In this document: piece after piece, positions 44,444-53,271 of the stretch
Layout of the letters: each line of letters starts with the position of its first letter
How positions within the stretch are numbered: position 1 is the stretch's first letter
NCBI RefSeq assembly: GCF_001984065.1
Contig: NZ_LYVP01000029.1
Coordinates: 1-59,971, forward strand
Reading direction: 5' to 3'
Length of the DNA stretch: 59,971 nt
Source: Pseudomonas sp. KK4
Lineage (GTDB): Bacteria > Pseudomonadota > Gammaproteobacteria > Pseudomonadales > Pseudomonadaceae
Position numbers and translations under genes: made by a program
The notes under the pieces: model-generated
Databases searched by the model: none
What the model saw: the letters and a program-made list of their open reading frames with translations, nothing else
Told to the model about the DNA's origin: nothing

Positions 44444-45343
44444 TCAGGTCAATACAAAATCCACTGGCGCCAACAACGGCGGCAGCGGTGTCACACCCTG
44501 CGCGGCCAGCACGTCGCGTTCGATGATGCGCACCAGGGCGTCGATCGGCAGCGCGTTTTCATCTCGGCTGAAGGGGTCTTCCAGGGCATCGGCGATCGCA
44601 TCCAGACCGAAAAACGTGTAGCTGACGATGGCGGTGAACAACGGCGTCAGCCAGCCCAGGGGTTCGGCCATGGCAAAGGGCAGCAGGATGCAGAACAGGT
44701 AAATGGTGCGGTGCAGCAGCAACGTGTAGGGGAAGGGCAGCGGCGTGTGCTTGATCCGCTCGCAAATGGCCTGGACCTGGCTCAGGCGGGTCAGATGGTT
44801 GGCCATCAGCGTATAGCGCCACTCGTTGATCGCGCCGGATTCGGCCAGCGTCGAACACTGTTGCCCGACCTGCATCAGGACCCGCCCGCACAGGTCGCCG
44901 GCGTTTTGCGCCGGCACAGGGTCTAGCCAGGCCCCGCTGGCTGCCAGTTCGTTCTCCTTGCGCAACCGGGCATTGAGCGCGTGAGCGAAGCCGCACAGGT
45001 TGCCGAGCAGGCGATTGCGCTGGGCCTGATCCTTGATGACCTGGCTTTCTCGGGCCATGGAGCGGATGTCCACCAGCAGGTCACCCCAGGCCTTGCGCGC
45101 CTCGTACCAGCGGTCATAGCAGGCGTTGTTGCGAAAGCTCATGAAGATCGACAGCGACAGACCCAGCAGCGTGAACGGCGTGGCGCTGACCTTGGAAAAA
45201 TAGCTGGGGTGCGCCGTTTCCACGAGCACAATGACCGAAGCCAGCAACGTCACCATCAGCGCCCGCCAGGCGATGCGTTTGGCGATCGAGCCCTTGAGCG
45301 ACGTCAGGATGCCGATCAGGTTGGGCTTGGGTCTGACGATCAT
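44444..45343 (-). CDS. Bestrophin-family ion channel (UPF0187/YneE)
   Basis: The 299-residue inner-membrane protein has the bacterial bestrophin pattern: helix LMVTLLASVIVLVE, then PFTLLGLSLSIFMSFRNNACYDRWYEARKAWG, and later helices around 200-245. Bacterial bestrophins form pentameric channels, often cation-selective. The ATG at 45343 lies five bases after the moaA stop, so the two are probably co-transcribed. Confidence 0.85.
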   Translation of the reverse strand: MIVRPKPNLIGILTSLKGSIAKRIAWRALMVTLLASVIVLVETAHPSYFSKVSATPFTLLGLSLSIFMSFRNNACYDRWYEARKAWGDLLVDIRSMARESQVIKDQAQRNRLLGNLCGFAHALNARLRKENELAASGAWLDPVPAQNAGDLCGRVLMQVGQQCSTLAESGAINEWRYTLMANHLTRLSQVQAICERIKHTPLPFPYTLLLHRTIYLFCILLPFAMAEPLGWLTPLFTAIVSYTFFGLDAIADALEDPFSRDENALPIDALVRIIERDVLAAQGVTPLPPLLAPVDFVLT

Positions 45344-45348
45344 GGTGT

Positions 45349-46347
45349 TCAGCCACCTGTCATGTTCATGAAGCGAACGACCTGGACCTCGTCGTTCAGT
45401 TGGAAATTGTGCTGGTAAGGCTTGAGCTTCATCGCCTCGATGATGGCTGCTTCCAGGCGCTCTGGCTGACCGGGGTGGCTGCGCACAATGGCCTTGAGAT
45501 CGGCCGAATGCTCGTTGCCCAGGCACAGCAACAGTCGTCCCTCCACGGTCAGCCGTACCCTATTGCAGGTGCCGCAGAAGTTGTGGCTGTGGGGCGAAAT
45601 GAACCCCAGGCGGATCTGCGGCGCTTCGGCCAGCCGCCAGTAGCGCGACGGGCCTTGGGTGGACTCGGCGGAGTCCATCAGAGTGTAGCGTTCGGCGATC
45701 CGCTCACGGACCTGGGCGCTGGAATAAAACGATTCGGCGCGGCTGTGTTCACTGATGGAGCCTAATGGCATCTCCTCGATGAAGGAAATGTCGAGGTTGC
45801 GGTCGATGGCGAAACTCACCAGGTCATTGATCTCGTGATCGTTGCGACCCTTCATCACCACGCAGTTGAGCTTGGTGTGGCGAAAGCCGGCCTTGTTGGC
45901 GGCGTCAATGCCCTTGATCACCTGCGCCAGATCACCGGTGCGGGTCAATTCGCGAAAGCGTTGCGGGTCCAGGCAGTCGAGGCTGATGTTCAGGCGCTTG
46001 ACCCCGGCCTCGAACAACGGCTCGGCCAGCCTGGCCAATTGCGAGCCGTTGGTGGTCATGCACAGTTCACGCAGGCCGGGCAGGGCGGCGATCTTCTGGC
46101 ACAACTGCACCACGCCGGGACGGATCAGCGGCTCGCCTCCGGTCAGGCGGATCTTGCGGGTGCCCAGGGCGACGAAGCTTTGGGCCACCTGGTAAATCTC
46201 TTCGAGGGTCAGCACCCGTTGGCGCGGCAGAAATTGCATGTCTTCGGCCATGCAGTACACGCAACGGAAATCGCAGCGGTCGGTGACCGACATGCGCAAA
46301 TAATCCACGCGCCTGGCAAACCCATCGGTCAGGACTCGTTCCGACAT
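45349..46347 (-). CDS. moaA: GTP 3',8-cyclase MoaA
   Basis: The 332-residue radical SAM enzyme has the first Fe-S cluster motif CDFRCVYC (Cys25, Cys29, Cys32), the GGEPL SAM motif, a second cluster region [11 protein letters not shown] with a later Cys, and the C-terminal Gly-Gly tail. It performs the first step of molybdenum cofactor synthesis. No other moa genes lie near, so this may be one of several moaA copies in the genome. Confidence 0.92.
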   Translation of the reverse strand: MSERVLTDGFARRVDYLRMSVTDRCDFRCVYCMAEDMQFLPRQRVLTLEEIYQVAQSFVALGTRKIRLTGGEPLIRPGVVQLCQKIAALPGLRELCMTTNGSQLARLAEPLFEAGVKRLNISLDCLDPQRFRELTRTGDLAQVIKGIDAANKAGFRHTKLNCVVMKGRNDHEINDLVSFAIDRNLDISFIEEMPLGSISEHSRAESFYSSAQVRERIAERYTLMDSAESTQGPSRYWRLAEAPQIRLGFISPHSHNFCGTCNRVRLTVEGRLLLCLGNEHSADLKAIVRSHPGQPERLEAAIIEAMKLKPYQHNFQLNDEVQVVRFMNMTGG

Positions 46348-46374
46348 GATTTCCTCGCCCGGTGTCGTGTGAGT

Positions 46375-46474
46375 TGTAGGAGCGAGCTCGCTCGCGATGC
46401 CCCTGAACGATAACGCGTGCAGCCTGGTTGAACGCGGTGCTCATGAGTCCATCGCGAGCGAGCTCGCTCCTACA
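46375..46474. repeat. REP pair, GGAGCGAGCTCGCTC family
   Basis: The arms 46375-46398 and 46451-46474 are perfect 24-base reverse complements. Each arm also contains the self-complementary GAGCGAGCTCGCTC. The pair lies upstream of moaA in a 282-base gap. Confidence 0.85.
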
Positions 46475-46578
46475 GTTGAATCAACTACAGATTTGTCGCG
46501 CAGACTAAGTGCAGCCTGGGGAGGGCGTCCAATCACTGTTAATGACCGGTTGATCGACAGGCTCTATGAGCAGGGCCC

Positions 46579-46606
46579 GTGGCGAGGGAGCTTGCTCCCT
46601 CGCCAC
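46579..46606 (-). terminator. Perfect hairpin after the CAP-domain gene
   Basis: Thirteen pairs (46579-46591 with 46594-46606) close on a two-base TT spacer. It lies 23 bases beyond the stop of the minus-strand gene and resembles the GTGGCGAGGGAGC REP type. It can serve as its transcript end. Confidence 0.55.
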
Positions 46607-46629
46607 AAGGGTTGTGTCGTGTACCGGAC

Positions 46630-47481
46630 TTACTGCGCCCCAAACATCGCCGTCCAGTAAATCCCTGCATCGCTCTTCGGATCGGTCGCGTAGGCTGCGC
46701 CCAGTTCCTTGAATTGCGGGTTCATCAGGTTGGCGCAATGCCCGGGGCTGGCGAGCCAGCCGTCCACCACCTTGCGCACGCTGTCTTGCCCGGCGGCGAT
46801 GTTTTCACCGATCTGCTGGAAGTTGTAACCCTCCAGTTCCGCGCGATCGCCCGGGGTGCGGCCGTCGCGGTCCTTGTGATCGAAGTAGTTGTTGTTGGCC
46901 ATGCTGCGCGAATGGGTTTCGGCGGCGGTGGCCAGGGTGGCGTTCCAGGCCAGCGGCGAAGTTGCGGCGAAGGATTGCGTGCCGCACTGGCGGGGGCGGG
47001 TACGGGCGACGTTGAGTTCGGCCAGCAGTTTCTGGCCTTCGGCCTGCCAGTCGCCCAGGCGTGCGCTCAACAGAGGGCGCGCCACCACGATGCGCCAGTC
47101 GCGGTCCTGACGGCTGACGCCGACATCGACGAACTGCGGGTCGAGCACGATCTGGCAAAAGCTTTCCTGGATGGCCTTCATCGCCGACGCCGCATCCCGC
47201 GGGCCGGACAGGCTGATCGCCTGCACGTTCTTCATCGGGTAATTGGCGCTGGCCATGGCCTGTTGCAGATTGACCATGCTGGCGGCGGACAGCACCAGCC
47301 GTGGGTCGGCGGCCAGTGGCGGCAGTTCCGAGGAGACTTGCCCGGCGCAGCGCTGCAACTGGCTGCGGTAGAGGTTGATCGATTCGATCAGTTGCGATTC
47401 GTCGCTCGCCTGTGCCGTGACGGCAAGTGACAGGCCCAGTGACAACCCGGCAAAGCGCAGGACGGATGATACGAAATGCAT
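46630..47481 (-). CDS. Secreted CAP-domain (SCP/PR-1-like) protein
   Basis: The 283-residue protein has a Sec signal peptide (cleavage after AQA near residue 25). The last 130 residues form a CAP domain: LATAAETHSRSMANNNYFDH, the QIGENIAAG strand, and GHCANLMNPQFKELGAAY. Known CAP proteins bind lipids or metals or act as proteases, so the function here is open. It diverges from the cell-wall hydrolase gene across a 140-base gap holding both promoters. Confidence 0.85.
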   Translation of the reverse strand: MHFVSSVLRFAGLSLGLSLAVTAQASDESQLIESINLYRSQLQRCAGQVSSELPPLAADPRLVLSAASMVNLQQAMASANYPMKNVQAISLSGPRDAASAMKAIQESFCQIVLDPQFVDVGVSRQDRDWRIVVARPLLSARLGDWQAEGQKLLAELNVARTRPRQCGTQSFAATSPLAWNATLATAAETHSRSMANNNYFDHKDRDGRTPGDRAELEGYNFQQIGENIAAGQDSVRKVVDGWLASPGHCANLMNPQFKELGAAYATDPKSDAGIYWTAMFGAQ

Positions 47482-47621
47482 GGAAATCCCCTTTGGCTGA
47501 CTGCGCCCATGATGCGCGAAGTTGCTCCCTTTAAGGCAATGGATTTTCCAGAATGTTGTGGCGCAGGTGCAATCATTTCACTACTACACTAAGGCGATCA
47601 TTCCTACTGAGTCATCCGACC

Positions 47622-48242
47622 ATGCGCCTGGACTGGATAGCTGCCTGTCTTTCATTGTCGCTGCTTGCCACAACGGCTTTGGCCGACGATCAAGAACAAA
47701 AACAAAAAGTGGCCGAAGACAAGGCCCAAGTGCTGGAGCAAAAAGCCGCGGACAATACCAGTACCGCACCGGTGCCCAAATCAGAAGCCATTACCCAACC
47801 TGAAGTCCAGGCCGTGGACCCAGCGGGCAAGGCGCCGCTGGACGACGCCATCACCTGCCTGGCCCGCTCCATCTACTGGGAAGCCAAGGGCAAGGATTCA
47901 GCCGACATGGAAGCGGTGGCCAACGTGGTCATGAATCGCCTGGGCCACGAAGGTTTTCCCGATACGGTGTGCGGTGTGGTCAAGGAGGGATCGGAAAGCA
48001 AAAGCTGCCAGTTCTCCTGGTGGTGTGACGGCAAGTCCGATTCGGTGCAGGAGGAGGTGCCGTACTCGATGGCCAAGGAAATCGCGCGCAAGGCGCTCAA
48101 CAAGCAACTGCCGGACCGCACCAAAGGCGCGTTGTATTTCCATGACCGCACGGTGAAGCCGGACTGGGCCAAGGAATACACCAATACCGCGAACATCGGT
48201 TTGTTCAAGTTCTACAAACCACAAGGCGGCGATGCGAAGTAG
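47622..48242 (+). CDS. Exported SleB-like cell-wall hydrolase
   Basis: The 206-residue protein has a Sec signal peptide (cleavage after ALA near residue 21), then a charged Gln/Lys/Glu-rich linker (about 22-70) and a hydrolase_2 domain. The domain starts at ARSIYWEAKG, with the catalytic Glu in this segment, and continues VANVVMNRLGH and CQFSWWCDG. It should cleave peptidoglycan glycan strands in the periplasm. The ATG at 47622 is chosen to give the signal peptide. Confidence 0.85.
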   Translation: MRLDWIAACLSLSLLATTALADDQEQKQKVAEDKAQVLEQKAADNTSTAPVPKSEAITQPEVQAVDPAGKAPLDDAITCLARSIYWEAKGKDSADMEAVANVVMNRLGHEGFPDTVCGVVKEGSESKSCQFSWWCDGKSDSVQEEVPYSMAKEIARKALNKQLPDRTKGALYFHDRTVKPDWAKEYTNTANIGLFKFYKPQGGDAK

Positions 48243-48361
48243 TCGCTTTCAGGCTGAAAAAAACGCCGAAACGGTTCCTGCGTACCGAAACTGAAATGTT
48301 TCTGTTTTACAAGCTTCATGACGGAGCAACGCGTTAGACATGTCATGAGCGGAAACAGAGC

Positions 48362-48427
48362 ATGAAGCAAGCATGGTTTTTCAGCGGTAAAACGGCGCCT
48401 GTCGCCTGCCGGGATGACGCCTCGTGA
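48362..48427 (+). CDS. Possible 21-codon upstream ORF overlapping the epimerase start
   Basis: ATG at 48362 opens a 21-residue frame beginning MKQAWFFSGK. Its TGA stop overlaps the GTG start of the next gene (GTGA). The Shine-Dalgarno sequence is poor. It might give translational coupling for the GTG start, or be chance. Confidence 0.25.
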   Translation: MKQAWFFSGKTAPVACRDDAS

Positions 48428-49386
48428 CGGTCCTGGTCACCGGCGCCGCCGGGTTCATCGGTTTTCATACCGCCAGGCGTTTGTGCCAGGACGGTCACGA
48501 GGTGGTCGGGATCGACAACCTCAACGACTATTACGACGTGCGGCTCAAGCAGGCGCGGTTGCACCAACTGCAGTCCTTGCCGGGCTTCAGTTTTCGCCAG
48601 ATCGACATCGTCGACAAGCAAGCCTTGCTGACCCTGTTCGGCGACCACGGCTTTACCCACGTGATTCACCTGGCAGCCCAGGCCGGCGTGCGCTATTCGC
48701 TGGACAATCCGGATGTCTACGGCCAGTCGAACCTGGTGGGTTTCCTCAATATGCTCGAAGCCTGCCGGCACTATCGTCCCGAGCACCTGATCTACGCCTC
48801 CAGCAGCTCGGTGTACGGCGCCAACAGCAAAATGCCCTTCAGCGTCGATGACCCGGTCGATCAACCGGTGTCGTTGTACGCGGCGACCAAACGCGCCAAC
48901 GAATTGCTGGCCCACAGTTATTGCCATCTGTACGGCCTCAAGGCCAGCGGTCTGCGCTTCTTCACCGTGTACGGGCCCTGGGGGCGGCCGGACATGGCGC
49001 CATTGCTGTTCACCGATGCCATCCTCAATGGCCGGCCCATCGACATCTATAACCAGGGCCAGATGGCGCGGGACTTCACCTACATCGACGACATCGTCGA
49101 AAGCATCGTTCGCCTGCGCACGCGCCCGTCTGGCGAGGGCATCAACCGCCTGTTCAACATCGGTCGCGGCGAGCCCATGGCGTTGCTGGATTTTGTCCAG
49201 TGCCTGGAGTCGGCGCTGGACCGGCAGGCCGTGCGCAACTTCATGCCCATGCAGGCTGGCGATGTGGTCAAGACCTGGGCGGACGTCTCGGCACTGACGC
49301 AGTGGATCGACTTTCAACCCCGGGTGCCGGTGGCCACCGGGGTGACGGAATTTGTGAAGTGGTATCGGCGGTTTTATCAGATATGA
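48424..49386 (+). CDS. NAD-dependent UDP-uronate/hexose 4-epimerase-like enzyme
   Basis: The 320-residue SDR-type epimerase has GAAGFIGFHTA (NAD loop), the catalytic Ser in YASSSSVYG, YAATK with catalytic Tyr and Lys, and the FFTVYGPWGRPDMA segment strongly typical of UDP-glucuronate 4-epimerases. It would interconvert UDP-GlcA and UDP-GalA in the cytoplasm. The GTG start is supported by the family N terminus (MTVLVTGAAG). Three membrane-sugar genes follow on the same strand. Confidence 0.83.
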   Translation: MTVLVTGAAGFIGFHTARRLCQDGHEVVGIDNLNDYYDVRLKQARLHQLQSLPGFSFRQIDIVDKQALLTLFGDHGFTHVIHLAAQAGVRYSLDNPDVYGQSNLVGFLNMLEACRHYRPEHLIYASSSSVYGANSKMPFSVDDPVDQPVSLYAATKRANELLAHSYCHLYGLKASGLRFFTVYGPWGRPDMAPLLFTDAILNGRPIDIYNQGQMARDFTYIDDIVESIVRLRTRPSGEGINRLFNIGRGEPMALLDFVQCLESALDRQAVRNFMPMQAGDVVKTWADVSALTQWIDFQPRVPVATGVTEFVKWYRRFYQI

Positions 49387-49433
49387 AGCATTCGCCTCTG
49401 ATAACGGAACAACCAAAAGGCGAGGGAGACTCC

Positions 49434-50165
49434 ATGAGCCAGGACATTTTTGTATCGGTACTGATTCCAGCGAAAAACGAAGCGAACAACCTCAAGCCGT
49501 TGCTCGAGGAAATTCGTGTGGCACTGGCAGATGAAGCCTACGAGATCATTGTCGTCGACGATGGCAGCACCGACGCCACCCTGCAGGAGCTTCGGCAGAT
49601 CCGCAACAATGGCCTCAGTGCCTTGCGCATCCTGCAACATGAGCGTTCGCTGGGGCAGAGCACCTCGCTCTACCACGCCGCGCGTGAAGCCCGCGGGCAC
49701 TGGCTGGCGACCCTGGACGGCGACGGCCAGAACGACCCGGCGGACATCCCGGGCATGCTGGCCCTGGTGCGTGGCAGCGGCGATGTGCAACTGGTGGCCG
49801 GGCACCGCACCAACCGTCGCGACACCGCCAGCAAGCGCTGGGCGTCGCGTTTTGCCAATAACCTGCGCAGCCGTCTGCTCAAGGACGCCACGCCGGACAC
49901 CGGCTGCGGTCTGAAGCTGATCGAGCGAGCGGCGTTCCTGCGCCTGCCGTATTTCGATCACATGCATCGCTTCATTCCGGCGCTGATCCAGCGCCACAAC
50001 GGCCGCATGATCGTGCACCCGGTCAATCACCGGCCGCGCACCGCCGGGGTCTCCAAGTACGGCAATCTGGACCGCGCGCTGGTGGGCATTCTCGATCTGG
50101 TCGGCGTGTGGTGGCTGATCCGCCGCACGCGGCTCAATGCCTTGCCTCAGGAGCTCGAAGGATGA
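49434..50165 (+). CDS. GT2 polyprenyl-phosphate glycosyltransferase (DPM/ArnC/RgtE type)
   Basis: The 243-residue protein contains VLIPAKNEAN, VDDGSTDAT and DGDGQNDPADIPGML (DxD metal site), the signature of dolichol-phosphate-mannose-synthase-like enzymes. It has no clear membrane helix, only a hydrophobic C-terminal stretch. It probably loads a sugar from the nucleotide onto undecaprenyl phosphate. GAGGGAG precedes the ATG at 49434. The stop overlaps the next start. Confidence 0.82.
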   Translation: MSQDIFVSVLIPAKNEANNLKPLLEEIRVALADEAYEIIVVDDGSTDATLQELRQIRNNGLSALRILQHERSLGQSTSLYHAAREARGHWLATLDGDGQNDPADIPGMLALVRGSGDVQLVAGHRTNRRDTASKRWASRFANNLRSRLLKDATPDTGCGLKLIERAAFLRLPYFDHMHRFIPALIQRHNGRMIVHPVNHRPRTAGVSKYGNLDRALVGILDLVGVWWLIRRTRLNALPQELEG

Positions 50166-50440
50166 TCATGACCCGCGAAGCCCTGTGGCTGGTGATCGGT
50201 TTTGCCGGGCAGATCGCCTTTACCGGTCGATTCGTCCTGCAATGGCTGTACAGCGAATACAAAAAGCGCAGCGTGATCCCGGTGAGCTTCTGGTACCTGA
50301 GCATCGTCGGCAGCACCTTGCTGTTCGCCTATGCCATTTACCGCCAGGACCCGGTGTTCATCGCCGGCCAGGCCTTTGGCTCGATTGTGTATTTGCGCAA
50401 CCTGCAATTGATTGCCAAAAGCCGAAAAGCCGAGGACTGA
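50162..50440 (+). CDS. Small membrane protein of the lipid-A-disaccharide synthase N-terminal (LABN) family
   Basis: The 92-residue protein has three hydrophobic helices. It shows the LABN pattern: FAGQIAFTGRFVLQWLYSEY, KKRSVIPVSFWYLSIVGS, and a last helix with AYAIYRQDPVFIAGQ. It overlaps the GT2 gene and comes three bases before the GT39 gene. Such proteins accompany polyprenyl-sugar glycosyltransferases and may flip or present the lipid-linked sugar; the role is inferred. Confidence 0.8.
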   Translation: MIMTREALWLVIGFAGQIAFTGRFVLQWLYSEYKKRSVIPVSFWYLSIVGSTLLFAYAIYRQDPVFIAGQAFGSIVYLRNLQLIAKSRKAED

Positions 50441-50443
50441 GCC

Positions 50444-51967
50444 ATGCGCCGCACCTTATCGCCCAGGGTCGAATGCCTGGGCCTGATGCTGCTCGCCTTG
50501 CTGTTGATCGGCGCCGGGCTGGGACTGCGCCAGGCGCAGAACGTCGATGAAGAGCGTTTCCTCGGCGTCGCCCTGGAGATGCTGCACAACGGCTCCTGGC
50601 TGATTCCGCACCGTGCCGGGGAAATCTACGGCGACAAACCGCCGATCTTCATGTGGACGGTGGCGTTCTTCGTCTGGCTGACCGGTCTGCCGAACCTTGC
50701 GCTCTATATTCCGGGGCTGTTTTCGGCGGCGACCGTCACCGCCATGGTGTACGACCTGGGGCGCCGGTTGTGGAACCCGCGCATCGGTCGCATCGCCGCG
50801 CTGCTGTACCTGGCGACCTACCAGACCTACAGCATCCTGCGCACCGGGCAGATCGACAGTTTCCTGATCCTGTTCACCACCCTGGGCCTGTACGGACTGG
50901 CGCGGCACCTGCTGCTGGGGCCGGCATGGCGTTGGTTTTACGTCGGCTGCGCCGCGATGGGCATTGGCGTGATCACCAAGGGTGTGGGTTTTCTGCCAGC
51001 GCTGTTGTTGATTCCTTATGGCTACGCGGTGCGCAAGGGCTGGTCCGGCGCAGTGGCGATGCCTGGGGAGGCGCGCAAGTGGCTGCTGGGATTTGCGATC
51101 ATGCTGGCTGCGATTGCGGTCTGGCTGCTGCCGCTGGCCTTGTCCATCGTCTTCAACGGCACCGCCGACGAAATCGCCTATGTCCGGGAGATCCTGCTGC
51201 GCCAGACCGCCGGACGCTATGCCGCCGCGTGGCACCATCGCGAGCCGTTCTGGTACTTCTTCACCAATGTCATTCCACAATACTGGCTGCCGCTGGTACT
51301 GGCGTTGCCCTGGCTGGTACCGGCCTGGCGCCGGCAACTGCAAAAGCGCGACGCTCGCGTGCTGGTATTGCTGGGCTGGGTGGCGCTGGTGGTGCTGTTT
51401 TTCTGCATCAGCAGCGGTAAGCGCAAGCTGTACATCTACCCGGCGCTGCCAGCCCTGGTACTGGCGGCCGCGCCCTTGGTGCCTTGGCTTCTGCGACGCT
51501 GGTTCCAGGGCCGGCCACGCCTTCGCCGAGCGTTCCCGGCACTGGTCGCGACCTGGTTCGTGCTTTGGTTCGCCCGGGGTTTCATTGAACCGGTCCGCGA
51601 AGGCACCAACCCCAACCAGACCCTCATGGCCCAGGCCAACAGCATGACCCACGGCGCGAACCTGGTGCTGGTGAACTGGAGCGAAGGCCACTGGCTGTTC
51701 GCCCGCCAGCCCATTGTGCACTTCGGCATGCTCGATTCCACGGTGGAGCGGGCGGCGCAGTGGTTGCGCGAACATCCCGACGATTATGCGTTGGTGCCCG
51801 ATGAGGTACTGAGCCACTGCTTCAAGCCCGAGGCAGCCAGGGCATTGGGACAAGACATCCATGAACCGTGGTCGATTGTCGGGAGTGAGGCGGACAACGG
51901 TCAGTGCCACGCTGAGGGAAGGCCGAAAATCTATCGCTTCAACTGGGCGCCACTCGCCGCGAATTGA
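50444..51967 (+). CDS. GT39-family (ArnT-like) membrane glycosyltransferase
   Basis: The 507-residue polytopic protein has about ten helices and the conserved acidic pair in the first loop (QNVDEERFLGVALEM), followed by GDKPPIFMW, as in ArnT and related PMT/GT39 enzymes. These transfer a sugar from polyprenyl phosphate to lipid A, core sugar or protein on the periplasmic side. With the upstream epimerase and GT2, galacturonic acid is a good candidate donor sugar. Confidence 0.85.
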   Translation: MRRTLSPRVECLGLMLLALLLIGAGLGLRQAQNVDEERFLGVALEMLHNGSWLIPHRAGEIYGDKPPIFMWTVAFFVWLTGLPNLALYIPGLFSAATVTAMVYDLGRRLWNPRIGRIAALLYLATYQTYSILRTGQIDSFLILFTTLGLYGLARHLLLGPAWRWFYVGCAAMGIGVITKGVGFLPALLLIPYGYAVRKGWSGAVAMPGEARKWLLGFAIMLAAIAVWLLPLALSIVFNGTADEIAYVREILLRQTAGRYAAAWHHREPFWYFFTNVIPQYWLPLVLALPWLVPAWRRQLQKRDARVLVLLGWVALVVLFFCISSGKRKLYIYPALPALVLAAAPLVPWLLRRWFQGRPRLRRAFPALVATWFVLWFARGFIEPVREGTNPNQTLMAQANSMTHGANLVLVNWSEGHWLFARQPIVHFGMLDSTVERAAQWLREHPDDYALVPDEVLSHCFKPEAARALGQDIHEPWSIVGSEADNGQCHAEGRPKIYRFNWAPLAAN

Positions 51968-52091
51968 CCCGGGCAGGATTCATTTTGGTGCCTTGTGCGC
52001 GTCAGGCTGAAGTACGGCATTGGCCGGTCCTGGTGTGAACCCTCCATTGGAATCAACAACATAAGCGTGGGCATGAGTGATGTGACGAACG

Positions 52092-52107
52092 TGGCACGCA
52101 CCTTGCT
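52092..52107 (+). promoter_or_regulatory. Sigma-54 (RpoN) promoter
   Basis: TGGCACG-CACC-TTGCT matches the -24/-12 consensus TGGCACG-N4-TTGCW at every fixed base, with the correct GG-to-GC spacing of 12. Transcription should start near 52118, about 100 bases before the ATG at 52220. No other candidate gene lies downstream of it on this strand. The surrounding 252-base gap holds no gene. Confidence 0.85.
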
Positions 52108-52219
52108 CTGTCCCGTAGGCACCATGACAGGTGCACATCCGGGACGACCCGGAGGCCTCAGGGCTCTGCGATATCTGGACGACCAGGTGACATTTTGACT
52201 AATCATCAGGAGGTTACTT

Positions 52220-53269
52220 ATGGCGCCCACGCCCCGAATCACCCCTCATTCGGCTTTCACGACCCTGCCATTGGTGGACATCAGCGGTCTGTTTTCGACG
52301 AGCCTGGCCGAGCGCAGTCAGGCTGCCGTGGCTCTGGGGGATGCCGCTTCGCAAGCGGGCTTTCTCTACGTCACCGGGCATGGCATCGACCCGCAGATCA
52401 TCAGCCGCCTCAAACAGCGAACAGTGGAGTATTTCGCCCAGCCCCTCGAACGGAAGATGCAGGACTACATCGGCCATTCGAGCAACCACAGCGGCTACGT
52501 GCCCGAGGGTGAAGAGCAGTTCGTCGAGGGCAGCATCGATCACAAGGAGGCGTTCGATGTCGGGTTCGATTACCTGTTGCCACAGGGACGTCGGCCGATG
52601 CTGGGGGCCAATCGCTGGCCTGAGTTGCCGGGGTTCCGGCAAGACATCAAGGCTTACTACGACGCGGTGTTCGGTCTGAGCCTCATGCTGTTTCGAGGCT
52701 TCGCCCTGGCGTTGGGGCTGGCCGAAGATGCCATCAGCCAGCACGTCAATCATCCGCCCAGCCAGCTGCGGTTGATCCACTATCCGTTTTCCGCGCAGGC
52801 ACCGACAGATCGTCCCGGTATCGGCGCGCACACCGACTATGAATGCTTCACCATTTTGCTGCCGACGGCACCGGGGCTGGAGGTGTTGAACGGGGCAGGG
52901 CAGTGGATCGATGTGCCGCTGGTGGACGGGGCGTTCGTGATCAACATCGGCGACATGCTCGAAGTGCTGAGCAATGGTCGGTATGTCGCGACGGCCCATC
53001 GGGTGCGCAAGGTCGCTCAGGAGCGGTTTTCGTTCCCGATGTTCTGTGCCTGTGATTACGACACGGTCATTGCCCCCATCGCCCAGTTGCTCGATCCGGC
53101 ATCACCCGGCCGCTACGGGCCGCTGGTGTGTGGCGAGCACCTGTACGCGCAGACCCTGCAGACCTTTCGCTACCTCAAGCAGCGGTTGGCCCGGGGCGAG
53201 CTGAGCCTGCCGGAAGGGGCAAAGGGGTTGTCCTCCTTTGGCCGCGTCGCCGTCGGCGAGGAGGTTTGA
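52220..53269 (+). CDS. Isopenicillin-N-synthase-like 2-oxoglutarate/Fe(II) oxygenase
   Basis: The 349-residue protein has the DIOX_N region (LPLVDISGLF and GFLYVTGHGID) and the 2OG-Fe(II) domain. The iron ligands are GIGAHTDYECFT (His, Asp) and the later TAHRV His; RFSFPMF provides the 2-oxoglutarate Arg/Ser. It hydroxylates or oxidatively breaks a small substrate. Sigma-54 control and the urea-type binding protein in the same operon point to a nitrogen compound, but the substrate is unknown. AGGAGG precedes the ATG. Confidence 0.82.
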   Translation: MAPTPRITPHSAFTTLPLVDISGLFSTSLAERSQAAVALGDAASQAGFLYVTGHGIDPQIISRLKQRTVEYFAQPLERKMQDYIGHSSNHSGYVPEGEEQFVEGSIDHKEAFDVGFDYLLPQGRRPMLGANRWPELPGFRQDIKAYYDAVFGLSLMLFRGFALALGLAEDAISQHVNHPPSQLRLIHYPFSAQAPTDRPGIGAHTDYECFTILLPTAPGLEVLNGAGQWIDVPLVDGAFVINIGDMLEVLSNGRYVATAHRVRKVAQERFSFPMFCACDYDTVIAPIAQLLDPASPGRYGPLVCGEHLYAQTLQTFRYLKQRLARGELSLPEGAKGLSSFGRVAVGEEV

Positions 53270-53271
53270 CA

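Noticed and set aside
51995..52198. 67-codon frame before the oxygenase
   Set aside because: Covers the sigma-54 promoter, has no ribosome site and no family resemblance.
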